DNA of 22,028 nt from an uncultured Spartobacteria bacterium (GCA_937960895.1 CALCJD010000143.1:1-22028), one strand, 5' to 3'. Shown: positions 9,301 to 16,765, counted from the stretch's first letter. Numbers and translations are program-made. Notes: generated from the letters alone by a model not told the origin.

Positions 9301-9316
9301 TGGCACGGCGTTTGCT
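9301..9316 (+). promoter_or_regulatory. Sigma-54 (RpoN) promoter of amtB-glnK
   Basis: The sequence TGGCACG-GCGT-TTGCT is an exact match to the sigma-54 consensus TGGCACG-N4-TTGCW. The -24 GG and -12 GC are correctly spaced. Transcription should begin about 12 bp downstream of the GC (near 9327), leaving a ~60-nt leader before the amtB ATG at 9388. Sigma-54 promoters need an enhancer-binding activator, normally NtrC for amtB-glnK. I did not find a clear NtrC palindrome in the ~130 bp upstream. Confidence 0.9.
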
Positions 9317-9387
9317 TATAGCGTTCCACTGACCGCCGTTTGGCGCCGGTAAATCATCCAAACAACCAACCAAGACGTATCAAACCC

Positions 9388-10767
9388 ATGCTCAAGAGAA
9401 AACCCTTGTTGGCAGCCCTGGCCGCGACAACGTTCGCGCTGGCCGCGGTTGTCTTACCTGATGGAGCGTTTGCTCAAGAAACCGTCGTTACCGAGACCGC
9501 CACCGTAGTGGCCGAGGCGACGACAGCTGCGGCGGAGGAGGCCCCCGCCGCGGACTCCGGTGACAATGCCTGGATGCTGACGAGCTCCGCCTTGGTGCTC
9601 TTCATGTCCCTGCCCGGCCTGGCGCTGTTCTATGGCGGCATCGTTCGCAAGAAGAACGTGCTGTCCATCTTCGCGCAGATCTTCGCCATCGCCGCGCTGG
9701 CCTCGATCATCTGGTGGGCCGTGGGCTTCAGTCTGGCCTTCTCGGAGGGCAACGCCTTTATCGGAGGTTTCGACAAGGCGTTCTTCAAGGGTGTGGACGG
9801 AAACCCGGGTACGTTGGGCACGGTTTCTGAAAACATCTTTGCGATCTTCCAGCTGACCTTCGCCATCATCACCCCCGCGCTCATCATCGGCGCGGTGGCT
9901 GAGCGCATCAAATTCTCCGCGGTGCTTCTGTTCACCGCGATCTGGCTGTTTGCGGTTTACTTCCCCTTCGCCCACATGGTGTGGGGCGGCGGGTTCCTGG
10001 CGACCACGGTGAAGGCCATTGACTTCGCCGGCGGCACGGTCGTTCACATGAGCTCCGGATTCTCGGCGCTGATCCTCTGCATCATCCTCGGCAAGCGCAC
10101 CGGTTACGGCAAGGAGCCGATGGCGCCGCACAGTGTGGTGCTCACCGGCATCGGCACCGGCATCCTCTGGGTCGGCTGGTATGGATTCAACGCCGGTTCC
10201 GCCGGTGCGGCCGACGGCCTCGCGGGCAACGCCTTCGCCACGACCACCTTCGCCGCGGCCATCGCGGGCGGTGTGTGGGGCCTCGCGGAATGGATCTTCA
10301 AGGGCAAACCCAGCGTGCTCGGCATCTGCTCGGGTGTCATCGGCGGCCTCGTGGCCATCACTCCCGCGGCGGGCTTCGTCAGCGTGGGTTCCTCCATCAT
10401 CTTCGGCATCCTCGGCGGCCTGGTTCCGTTCTTTGCCGTGGTTTACCTCAAGAAGATGATCGGTTATGACGACGCCCTCGACACCTTCGGGGTGCACGGT
10501 GTGGGCGGTCTCCTCGGAGCGGTTCTCACCGGTGTCTTCGCCGACGCCTCCGTCAACTCGGTTGTTGCGGATCTTCAGGCCGAAGGAGTCAACCTTGTTG
10601 TTGAACAAATCAAGGCGGTGATCTTCACTGCGGTCTGGTGCGTCGTTGCCACCGCCATCATTGCCTACATCGTGAAGTTCACCATCGGTCTGCGGCCCAC
10701 TGTGGAAGCGGAGACCGAAGGTCTGGACACCACGTATCACGGCGAGGAAGGCTACCTTCTCGACTAA
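9388..10767 (+). CDS. amtB: Ammonium transporter AmtB
   Basis: This Amt/MEP/Rh-family channel conducts ammonium across the inner membrane as a trimer. From the ATG at 9388 it has 459 residues. A signal peptide (MLKRKPLLAALAATTFALAAVVLPDGAFAQ) is followed by an unusual Ala/Thr/Glu-rich stretch of about 35 residues before the first helix (AWMLTSSALVLFMSLPGLALFYGG). Eleven hydrophobic helices follow. The conserved Asp (about 212, AIDFAGGTVVH) and the twin pore histidines (about 220 in VVHMSSG and about 370 in FGVHGVGG) are present. An upstream TTG (9340) would add 16 residues ahead of the signal peptide and lies in the leader, so it is rejected. It is followed after 32 bp by glnK, which blocks the pore when nitrogen is plentiful. 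Confidence 0.97.
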   Translation: MLKRKPLLAALAATTFALAAVVLPDGAFAQETVVTETATVVAEATTAAAEEAPAADSGDNAWMLTSSALVLFMSLPGLALFYGGIVRKKNVLSIFAQIFAIAALASIIWWAVGFSLAFSEGNAFIGGFDKAFFKGVDGNPGTLGTVSENIFAIFQLTFAIITPALIIGAVAERIKFSAVLLFTAIWLFAVYFPFAHMVWGGGFLATTVKAIDFAGGTVVHMSSGFSALILCIILGKRTGYGKEPMAPHSVVLTGIGTGILWVGWYGFNAGSAGAADGLAGNAFATTTFAAAIAGGVWGLAEWIFKGKPSVLGICSGVIGGLVAITPAAGFVSVGSSIIFGILGGLVPFFAVVYLKKMIGYDDALDTFGVHGVGGLLGAVLTGVFADASVNSVVADLQAEGVNLVVEQIKAVIFTAVWCVVATAIIAYIVKFTIGLRPTVEAETEGLDTTYHGEEGYLLD

Positions 10768-10799
10768 TCGGCAGCGACAATCGATACGTATAAACCGAC

Positions 10800-11138
10800 A
10801 TGAAAAAAATCGAAGCAATCATCAAGCCCTTCAAACTGGAAGAAGTGAAGGACGCGCTGGCCGACCTCGGCATCGAGGGAATGACCGTCAGCGAGGTCAA
10901 GGGCTTCGGACGCCAGAAGGGTCACACCGAAATTTACCGCGGAAGCGAATACACGGTGGATTTCCTGCCCAAGATCAAGATCGAGGTGGTGCTCGCCGAC
11001 TCCCTCCTGGAGAGCGCGGTGGCCGCCATTGTGAAGGCTGCCAAAACCGGCAAGATCGGTGACGGCAAGGTCTTCGTCTCGCCGGTCGAGGAAGCCATCC
11101 GCATCCGCACCGACGAGACCGGCGAAAAAGCCGTCTGA
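10800..11138 (+). CDS. glnK: Nitrogen regulatory protein P-II (GlnK/GlnB)
   Basis: PII proteins are trimeric sensors of 2-oxoglutarate and ATP/ADP that control AmtB, glutamine synthetase regulation and NtrB/NtrC. This one has 112 residues, the normal length. Seen features are the start MKKIEAIIKPFKLEEVKDAL, the family signature around GFGRQKGHTEIYRGSEY, the T-loop with the uridylylation-site Tyr51 (RGSEYTVDFLPK), and the C-terminal signature region KTGKIGDGKVFVSPVEEAIRIRTDETGEKA that binds ATP. Linkage to amtB and the sigma-54 promoter favour the GlnK role. Tyr51 suggests control by a GlnD uridylyltransferase. Confidence 0.96.
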   Translation: MKKIEAIIKPFKLEEVKDALADLGIEGMTVSEVKGFGRQKGHTEIYRGSEYTVDFLPKIKIEVVLADSLLESAVAAIVKAAKTGKIGDGKVFVSPVEEAIRIRTDETGEKAV

Positions 11139-11177
11139 TCCGGTAGGGCCCCTGTAAAGGGTAGATAGGGAGAGCCA

Positions 11178-11225
11178 GGCAAGCCGACGGGGTAGGGAGA
11201 GACCCCGTCGGCCTTGCCATTTTTT
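11178..11225 (+). terminator. Intrinsic terminator of amtB-glnK operon
   Basis: A long stem (GGCAAG, then CCGACGGGGT, pairing with ACCCCGTCGG and CTTGCC with a one-base bulge) has a short GGGAGAG-type loop and is followed by TTTTTT. It lies 40 bp after the glnK stop, between convergent genes. Confidence 0.92.
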
Positions 11226-11287
11226 GATTCGGAATACGGAACCCGGTAGGCGGATCTTCCGCCTTCCCCCTTCCGACCTCCTCCCCC

Positions 11288-12226
11288 TCACTCAACCCGG
11301 TGTTCCGACCGGGTGAGGGTGTGGATATACGCGCGGCGCTCCGTCTCGCCCGGATCGCGACCGGCGGCAAAACCGACCGATCCGCGGAAGGCGGCCAGCG
11401 ACGCGTATCCGTGGTCGGACATCCAGGTGCTCAAGCCCTTTTCGAGTTCGGCGAGATACATGACTCCCCGCCGCAGAAGCGCGGAACAGACCATGGTGAC
11501 GTGCGCGCCCGCGAGGATCAAATGGGCCGCGTCCTCCGCCCGGTGGATGCCTCCGGACGCCGCCAGGGAAAGCCGCAGTCGGGGCGCCATCACCGCAATC
11601 CAATGCATGGGCAGCCGGCTGTCCATGGTGGTGCTCAGCGGCAGACTGACAAGTTCCCCGTTGATCGGGGTGGCGAGATCGGGCTGGACGAACCGGTGAA
11701 AAAGAACCAGCCCTTTCGCGCCGGCTTTCTGCAGCTGGGCGGCCAGCCGGAAGAGATTGGTGTAAAAGGGCGTCAGTTTCACCGCGATGGGAATCCGCAC
11801 CATCTCGTGAAGCCGGGCCACCCATTCGACGGTTTCGCGTTCGATTTCCTCCGACGCCCGGTCACTCACCTCCGGCACCCGGGGAAGGCTCATCTCAATG
11901 GCATCGGCCCCGGCGTCCTCGAGCCGTTTCGCCGCCTCGAGCCAGTGTCCGAGCCGGCTGACATTGAGGCTGGCAATGAGGGGAATCGGCACGCGCTTCT
12001 TCGCGTCCCGGAGGTGCTGGCAATACAGATCCGGCGTGACGTGAAAAAAACGGCCGTCTTCCCCGTCGCACTGTTCCCCAAACAACGAATGAAACACCAC
12101 CGCCGCCGCGCCGGCCTCCGCCATGCGCTCCACATTGGCGACATGTTCGCTGCGGGGTGAGGCGGACGGCACAAAGGGCGTCCGCAACTTCAGCCCCAGG
12201 TAGTCCACTCGGAGATCGGGGTTCAT
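11288..12226 (-). CDS. Dihydroorotate dehydrogenase-like flavoprotein
   Basis: This is a 312-residue TIM-barrel FMN oxidoreductase of the dihydroorotate dehydrogenase-like group (a paralogue class distinct from the pyrimidine-pathway PyrD). The N-terminus VDYLGLKLRTPFVPSASPRSE and AGAAAVVFHSLFGEQ match that subgroup. Further in are PLIASLNVS, DAGADAIEMSL, IPIAVKLTPFY and the phosphate-binding region SLAASGGIHRAEDAAHLILAGAHVTMVCSALLRRG. The physiological role of the subgroup is not settled; members are sometimes near pyruvate:flavodoxin oxidoreductase genes, which is not the case here. The ATG at 12224-12226 is chosen because further upstream the frame runs into the tRNA gene. It is convergent with glnK. 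Confidence 0.87.
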   Translation of the reverse strand: MNPDLRVDYLGLKLRTPFVPSASPRSEHVANVERMAEAGAAAVVFHSLFGEQCDGEDGRFFHVTPDLYCQHLRDAKKRVPIPLIASLNVSRLGHWLEAAKRLEDAGADAIEMSLPRVPEVSDRASEEIERETVEWVARLHEMVRIPIAVKLTPFYTNLFRLAAQLQKAGAKGLVLFHRFVQPDLATPINGELVSLPLSTTMDSRLPMHWIAVMAPRLRLSLAASGGIHRAEDAAHLILAGAHVTMVCSALLRRGVMYLAELEKGLSTWMSDHGYASLAAFRGSVGFAAGRDPGETERRAYIHTLTRSEHRVE

Positions 12227-12352
12227 GGCCGGGTTCAAGCAGGACCATGCCCCCGGAGCCCGGAGAAGGCTACGCGTGGATTGTTTTTTTTCGTGTGGAA
12301 ATTGACCCGCAGGCGCCCCCTGCCGATGCGCCCGTTTGCGGCTTCCGAAAAC

Positions 12353-12427
12353 TGGAGCCGGCACTCGGATTCGAACCGAGGACCGACGGTTTACAAAACC
12401 GTTGCTCTACCGCTGAGCTATGCCGGC
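12353..12427 (-). tRNA. tRNA-Thr (anticodon TGU), CCA encoded
   Basis: A complete cloverleaf can be drawn on the minus strand: acceptor GCCGGCA/TGCCGGC, D-arm GCTC...GAGC, anticodon stem ACGGT/ACCGT with loop TTTGTAA (anticodon TGT, decoding ACA), a 5-nt variable loop, and T-arm CTCGG-TTCGAAT-CCGAG. The discriminator T is followed by a genome-encoded CCA (12353-12355). It lies upstream of and in the same direction as the DHOD-like gene. Confidence 0.97.
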
Positions 12428-12777
12428 GACGTACTGGGGTAAATCTCATGAAAATCGGGGCCTGTCACTTGATAATTCACGGTCATTTTCGACGGCAGGA
12501 GAGGGGATGCCTCCCCAAATCCGCCGTGAAAACGCGGGATGAGGTCAAAGTCGGCCCGGATTCGCCACAAGGTCGGGGGCACCACGCCAGGTTGGCCGGG
12601 GAATGGCAAAAAGGTTTGGCGGTTCGCTCAGGATACCCGATTCCCCGGCTTTCCGGAAGGACGCGGGCCTCGTGCGGGGAGCCAAAGGCTTTCCGGTTGA
12701 GGCACCCGTCGGGCGGCTTGTCGCGGATGGTCCCCAAGGGACCGTTTCTCAACGGATGGGGGATCCGCCCAAAGTTC
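12428..12777. other. 350-bp non-coding region between tRNA-Thr and ridA
   Basis: No reading frame here shows family features. It contains a GTCGGGGGCACCACGCCAGG segment (12572-12591) loosely similar to one upstream of dedA, and a compact set of nested stems at 12723-12768 next to the ridA stop codon. The tRNA-Thr promoter must lie in its left part, but I could not place it. Confidence 0.5.
12723..12768 (-). repeat. Nested hairpins downstream of ridA (possible 3' RNA structure)
   Basis: An outer stem GCGGAT (12723-12728)/ATCCGC (12763-12768) encloses two hairpins: GGTCCC-CAA-GGGACC (12729-12743) and CCGTT-TCTC-AACGG (12742-12755), which compete for two bases. It begins about 10 bp past the ridA stop on the minus strand, where an operon terminator would sit, but no T-run follows. 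It may be a rho-dependent or 3'-stabilising structure. Confidence 0.45.
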
Positions 12778-13158
12778 CTACTTCTTAACCACGGCAATGC
12801 ATTCGATTTCGTAATGCAGCGTCGCGAGGCAGCCGGTGATTGTCGTGCGGGCCGGATAGGGGGGCTTGAAATACTCCTTGTAGAGTTCCTGGTAAAGCGG
12901 GCCGTTGGCGGGATCCCTCAGGTAGTTTCGGGTCTGAATGACGTGGGCGAGGTCGCTGCCGGCATCATGGAGGATTTGCTTGAGATTTTCCAATGAGCGC
13001 CGGAATTCCTCCTCGAAGGTGCCGGAAATGATCTTGCCGGTTTTGTCGACGGAAGCCTGACCGGAAACAAAGATCAGATCGCCGTAGCGGACGGCCGGAC
13101 TGAACGGCAGATGGGAGACGGGGGTGTCGGGAGCTTTGGGATATTCGATTTCAGGCAT
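12778..13158 (-). CDS. RidA-family enamine/imine deaminase
   Basis: RidA (YjgF/YER057c/UK114) proteins hydrolyse reactive enamines and imines such as 2-aminoacrylate released by PLP enzymes. This one has 126 residues, the usual size. Visible features are the core GDLIFVSGQASVD, FEEEFRRSLENLKQILHDAGSDLAHVIQTRNYL, and the active-site region YPARTTITG with the carboxylate-binding Arg104, followed by IECIAVV with Glu119. The start is the ATG at 13156-13158, which overlaps the IclR stop by 8 bp. It is the last gene of the minus-strand arm of the catabolic cluster. Presence beside two PLP enzymes fits a role in clearing their enamine products. Confidence 0.93.
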   Translation of the reverse strand: MPEIEYPKAPDTPVSHLPFSPAVRYGDLIFVSGQASVDKTGKIISGTFEEEFRRSLENLKQILHDAGSDLAHVIQTRNYLRDPANGPLYQELYKEYFKPPYPARTTITGCLATLHYEIECIAVVKK

Positions 13159-13891
13159 ATTGGGCGTTGTTGATGGATTTGAGGGAATTGATGAGGGCGG
13201 TTTTCCGTCTGGCGGTGAGACGCCGGGAGGGAATGGCGATGCTGATGGCCGCTTCGGGAAAGCCCAGGGGGCCGAGGCTGGTCGCGAGGCAACAGACGCC
13301 GGAAACCGACTCCTCGATTTCTTCGGCGATGCCGGTTTCGCGGGCCTTTGCGATGCGCCTGCGGAGCTCGGGCAGGGATTTGACCGTCTGCGGGGTGTGG
13401 GCGTGCAGGCGGGTCTTGGCCAGCAGGCGTTCGAGCTGGCGCTCGTCAAGTTGGGCGGCAATGGCGCGGCCGAGGGCCGTGCAATAAAACGGATCGCTCT
13501 GGCCGGGCGTGACAATGTAACGCAGCGGCTGGCTGGTTTCCAGGTAGTCGAGATAAATGACCTGGCCGTTGGAAAGGACGCCGAGATTCACCGTTTCGTT
13601 CAGTGCTTCATGCAGTCGGCGGAGGATCGGGCGGACCGCCGACTTCAGCTCCGCGTAGGGATCGGCCGAGGCCAGACGCGCCGTCCGTGGTCCGATAAGG
13701 TAGTCCCGGCTGTTGGATGGCCGCGTCACATAACCGAGCTGGTGAAGGGACTGAAGGAGCCGGTAGGCGGTCGGCTTGGAAAGTTTCACCGCCTCCGAAA
13801 TGGTCTGCAGGGAGGCGGGACGCGGTTCGGCGGCCAGAAACTCCAGAAGTCCGAAAACTTTGGTGATGGAGGAGGTTTCGGACTTGATCAC
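13151..13891 (-). CDS. IclR-family transcriptional regulator
   Basis: IclR regulators are dimeric winged-helix proteins with a C-terminal GAF-like effector domain that control catabolic operons. The 246-residue product starts with GTG (13889-13891). The HTH spans about residues 8-60 (ITKVFGLLEFLA ... ASLQTISEAVKLSKPTAYRLLQSLHQLGYVTR), and the effector domain follows (VRPILRRLHEALNETVNLGVL ... YCTALGRAIAAQLDE ... IEESVSGVCCLATSLG ... AISIAIPSRRL). The GTG overlaps the M81 stop by 4 bp (GTGA), and the stop overlaps the ridA start. Being inside the operon, it probably regulates the divergent promoter region at 16701-16765, which carries a 15-bp palindrome. Confidence 0.92.
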   Translation of the reverse strand: MIKSETSSITKVFGLLEFLAAEPRPASLQTISEAVKLSKPTAYRLLQSLHQLGYVTRPSNSRDYLIGPRTARLASADPYAELKSAVRPILRRLHEALNETVNLGVLSNGQVIYLDYLETSQPLRYIVTPGQSDPFYCTALGRAIAAQLDERQLERLLAKTRLHAHTPQTVKSLPELRRRIAKARETGIAEEIEESVSGVCCLATSLGPLGFPEAAISIAIPSRRLTARRKTALINSLKSINNAQYA

Positions 13892-15369
13892 GGGTCGAGG
13901 GGGTAGATGGGGCGGCGGATTTTTCGATAGGGAAGGGAGAACAGGTCGCTGGTTCCCGGTCCGGGCGTCCGCACGGTGAAGCTGGAGCGCATGATGCCGT
14001 CGTAGGCGCGCCGATGACCCACCGCCGCCTTGATGCCGATGACCTGGAAGTCGGCCGGCTCGACGCCCTGGCTGCGCCACTGCCCGAGATCGAAGGGCGG
14101 CGTGGCCCGGCTGGTGAGCAGGATGGTCATGTTCCCGCTCGTGACGACGGCGCACGGCCCCATGGCGATGTGACTGCCGCGAAGCGCGGCGAGATGGCTT
14201 TGTTTGTCCTCCAGGACAAAATTTCCGTCGGTGAGGCGGACAAGCGTCACGTCGAGTTCGACCGGACCGGGATCCATGCTGGATCCGCGGCCGCCCAAGG
14301 GCAGGCGCACGGTCGAACCGGGGGCGACGGTCTGCAGGCGCTCCACGGCCTCGGGGTCGTTGAGAATGATGCCGCATTTCTCGAAGGGACTTTCGAGCAG
14401 GGCGCGGAGAATGAAGGTGGCGTCACCCGCGGCGCCGCCGCCGATGTTGTCGGCCGGCTCGACGAGCAGCGCGGGAAACTGACGGTCCTCCGCGATCCTG
14501 CGGATGGCATCGGACAGCTCCCATTCCTCGGTGCGGTTTTGCCGGACAAGGTGGCGCGCTTCGTGGAGCAGCGTTTCCAACGATCGCGTGCAGACGATTT
14601 CCGGCTGGGTGCTGACCACCCAGAACGTCAGTCCGGTGTCCGGCGTGTCGGCGTGGGCGAAACCGGCGGCGATGCCGATTTCGAGATGTCCGGCGGTTTC
14701 TTCGAGGGTGCGCGCGCGCCGTTCCAGCGTGCGCATCGGATCATTGGCGGTTCCGGTGTCCGGCGGAGCCAGGAGGATGCGCGAGTGCAGGTAGTGCGTG
14801 CGCACCGTGAGGTTTTCCGCCCACACGCGACGCAGGAGTCTGGCGCCGCGCACGGCGGTTTCCCGCGCGTCGGCATGCGGATTCTCCCGATAGGGAATCA
14901 GGGCGGTTGCACAGCGGGCCATGAGTTCGCTCACGTTGGCGTGCAGGTCCAGAACGGCAAAGAGCGGCAGGGATTCCGCGCCCGAAACTTCCCGGATGCG
15001 GCGCAGCAATTCGCCTTCCACGTCGGGCAGGTTTTCGGTGGCCATCGCGCCGTGCAGAATCAGAAAGATTCCGTCGATCCCCGAGGCCAGGGCGGATTCC
15101 AACCGGGGGCGGAATTCGCTCCAGTATTGCTCGAAAATCTGATCGCGCAGCGGTCCCGACGGCGCCGCGCCGTAATAGATGCCGGGGTACACCTCCCAGC
15201 CGAATTCGAGGGCCGTCTGCAGGAGCCCGTCCATCGGGGTGTCGTTGCCGCGCAGGTCCAGGATGGCGCTGTCGCGGATGATCTTGAACCTTTCCAGTTC
15301 GGTGGGTTTCTCCACGAAAGTGTTGGTTTCGTGGTAAAGGCCGCTGACGAAAAGGCGCTTGGGCTTCAC
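13888..15369 (-). CDS. M81 family metallopeptidase (MlrC-like)
   Basis: This 493-residue protein matches the MlrC/DUF1485 family, named after microcystinase C, a zinc-dependent amide hydrolase. Most members have unknown substrates and occur in small-molecule catabolic clusters. The N-terminal domain shows GLYHETNTF (His13) near the start, FLILHGAMATENLPDVEGELLRRIRE, LDLHANVSELM and PYRENPHADARETA, the probable metal-binding elements. The C-terminal MlrC domain shows EPADNIGGGAAGDATFILRALLE and GSHIAMGPCAVVTSGNMTILLTS. The start is GTG at 15367-15369, overlapping the aminotransferase stop as GTGA. It is the second gene of a four-gene operon. Confidence 0.9.
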   Translation of the reverse strand: MKPKRLFVSGLYHETNTFVEKPTELERFKIIRDSAILDLRGNDTPMDGLLQTALEFGWEVYPGIYYGAAPSGPLRDQIFEQYWSEFRPRLESALASGIDGIFLILHGAMATENLPDVEGELLRRIREVSGAESLPLFAVLDLHANVSELMARCATALIPYRENPHADARETAVRGARLLRRVWAENLTVRTHYLHSRILLAPPDTGTANDPMRTLERRARTLEETAGHLEIGIAAGFAHADTPDTGLTFWVVSTQPEIVCTRSLETLLHEARHLVRQNRTEEWELSDAIRRIAEDRQFPALLVEPADNIGGGAAGDATFILRALLESPFEKCGIILNDPEAVERLQTVAPGSTVRLPLGGRGSSMDPGPVELDVTLVRLTDGNFVLEDKQSHLAALRGSHIAMGPCAVVTSGNMTILLTSRATPPFDLGQWRSQGVEPADFQVIGIKAAVGHRRAYDGIMRSSFTVRTPGPGTSDLFSLPYRKIRRPIYPLDP

Positions 15370-16700
15370 GGCTTGTACTCGGCAGCGTGGCGGGCAAAGG
15401 CGCGTTCGGCCCGTGCCAGGGCCTCTTCAATGTCGGCTTCGCGATGTTCGAGGCAAATGAACCAGAGTCCCCGCTCGATGGCGCGGACGCCTTCCTCAAG
15501 GAGGCAACGGCGCAGATGCGCAAAGCGCGGCGCGTCATGTTTGCGCACGTAATCGCGGTAATCGCGCACCGGGGCGTCCTCGGCGCCGGCTTTCAATATC
15601 ACCGCGTGGAAAATATGACCCGGTCCCTGCGGGCGGATCGGTATGCCATGACGGTCGCCGAGCGCGCGGAGTCCGTCCATCAGCCTGCGGCCGAGGGCCG
15701 GCATGGCTTCGAGCGTGGCTTTCCTTTCGACGGCCTGATCGAGGCACCAGCGGCTGGCGGCGAGGCACAGAGGGTTGGAATTCAGGGTGCCGGCGTGGAC
15801 AACCGCGCCGCTGATGATTTTCTCGAACGCAAAACGCTTGCCTCCCAAGGCGGCGAAGGGTACGCCGCCGCCGATGGCCTTGCCGAGAACCGTCAGGTCC
15901 GGCGAAAACCCATAACGGCCCTGTGCACCGCCGGGACCGCAGCGGAAGCCGGTGATCGTTTCGTCCGCGATCATGAGCATGCCGTCGCGGTCGCAGAGTT
16001 CGCGGATGGTCTCGATGAGGCCGGGCACGGGTTCGATGCAGCAGGTGTTGCAAAGGACCGGTTCAAAAATGATCGCGGCGATCTGACCGCGGAATTCCTC
16101 GACGCGCTGACGCAGGTGCTCCGGATCGTTCCAGCGGGCGACGACGAATTTTTCCAGCACCTCGGGAATCACCCCGGCGCTCGGATGCAGGCTGGCCGGG
16201 CGTTCGTCGGGCCCCCATTTGTCCGGCGGCGTGCCGTAGCCCACCAGACCCTCGTCGCCCCACCCGTGATAGTGTCCCTCGAACTTGAGAATGAGCGGTT
16301 TTCCCGTGTGGGCGCGGGCGAGGCGGAAGGCGGAATTGACCACCTCCGTCGCGGAATTGTTGAAACGCACACATTCGACGGACGGCATCATCCTGGTGAG
16401 GCGCTCCGCGACCTCGATTTCCAAGCGGGACTGGGCCGCCCAGTGGGTGCCCAGGAGGGCCTGGGCATAAACCGCGTCGGCAAGGCCCTTCGCCGCATGA
16501 CCGTAAAGCAGGGCGCCCTGACCGTTTTGAAAGTCGATGTATTCGTTGCCGTCCTCATCCCACAGGCGGCAGCCCTGTCCGCGGGAGAAGTAAAGCGGGA
16601 CCGGCTGTTCGAGCTTGCGGATGCCGCTGTTGACACCTCCCGCGATCACCTTTTCGGCGCGGGAGAAGAGATTTTGCGATTGGGAAAATGTGTAAGGCAC
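15366..16700 (-). CDS. Class III aminotransferase, glutamate-1-semialdehyde aminomutase-like
   Basis: This is a PLP-dependent fold-type I enzyme of 444 residues. Its N-terminal motif SRAEKVIAGGVNSGIRK and the core GHYHGWGDEGLVGYG, IADETITGFRCGPGGAQ and LTVLGKAIGGGVPFAALGG (PLP Lys about 274) resemble glutamate-1-semialdehyde 2,1-aminomutase and its catabolic relatives. Placement in a catabolic operon rather than with heme genes argues for an amino-acid or amino-sugar-acid transaminase or aminomutase, not HemL. I choose the GTG at 16698-16700; longer in-frame starts would run through the palindromic control region into the divergent gene. First gene of the minus arm. Confidence 0.88.
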   Translation of the reverse strand: MPYTFSQSQNLFSRAEKVIAGGVNSGIRKLEQPVPLYFSRGQGCRLWDEDGNEYIDFQNGQGALLYGHAAKGLADAVYAQALLGTHWAAQSRLEIEVAERLTRMMPSVECVRFNNSATEVVNSAFRLARAHTGKPLILKFEGHYHGWGDEGLVGYGTPPDKWGPDERPASLHPSAGVIPEVLEKFVVARWNDPEHLRQRVEEFRGQIAAIIFEPVLCNTCCIEPVPGLIETIRELCDRDGMLMIADETITGFRCGPGGAQGRYGFSPDLTVLGKAIGGGVPFAALGGKRFAFEKIISGAVVHAGTLNSNPLCLAASRWCLDQAVERKATLEAMPALGRRLMDGLRALGDRHGIPIRPQGPGHIFHAVILKAGAEDAPVRDYRDYVRKHDAPRFAHLRRCLLEEGVRAIERGLWFICLEHREADIEEALARAERAFARHAAEYKP

Positions 16701-16765
16701 GGGTTTGAAGAAGAATTTTCTTGTTTCGTAATACGAAATTTGGATTTCTTCAAACAGAATTTCCA
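16701..16765. promoter_or_regulatory. Divergent promoter region with nested palindromes (probable IclR-family operator)
   Basis: The 65-bp AT-rich gap between the two operon arms contains TTTCGTA-A-TACGAAA (16724-16738), a 15-bp palindrome with a single central base. Around it, nearly concentrically, lies GTTTGAAGAA (16703-16712) and its inverted copy TTCTTCAAAC (16746-16755). An operator for the IclR protein encoded in the cluster is the simplest reading. The -35/-10 elements could not be placed with confidence. Confidence 0.65.

Noticed and set aside
9454..10818. Long minus-strand frame opposite amtB
   Set aside because: The product is His/Asp/Arg-rich with no recognisable features; amtB on the plus strand has all channel motifs and a signal peptide.
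11249..11263. GGCGGA-TCT-TCCGCC hairpin as terminator of the DHOD-like gene
   Set aside because: The stem is short, lacks a T-run on the minus strand and lies next to the stronger glnK terminator; it is not needed to explain the region.
12157..12996. Plus-strand frame spanning the tRNA and spacer
   Set aside because: It runs antisense through a complete tRNA gene and the start of ridA, and has no protein-family character.
14014..15552. Long plus-strand frame opposite the M81 gene
   Set aside because: It crosses two real genes in antisense and shows only composition-driven openness.
15366..16700. hemL (tetrapyrrole glutamate-1-semialdehyde aminomutase)
   Set aside because: Motifs are GSA-aminomutase-like, but the gene sits in a regulated catabolic operon with no heme genes, so I keep a family-level name.
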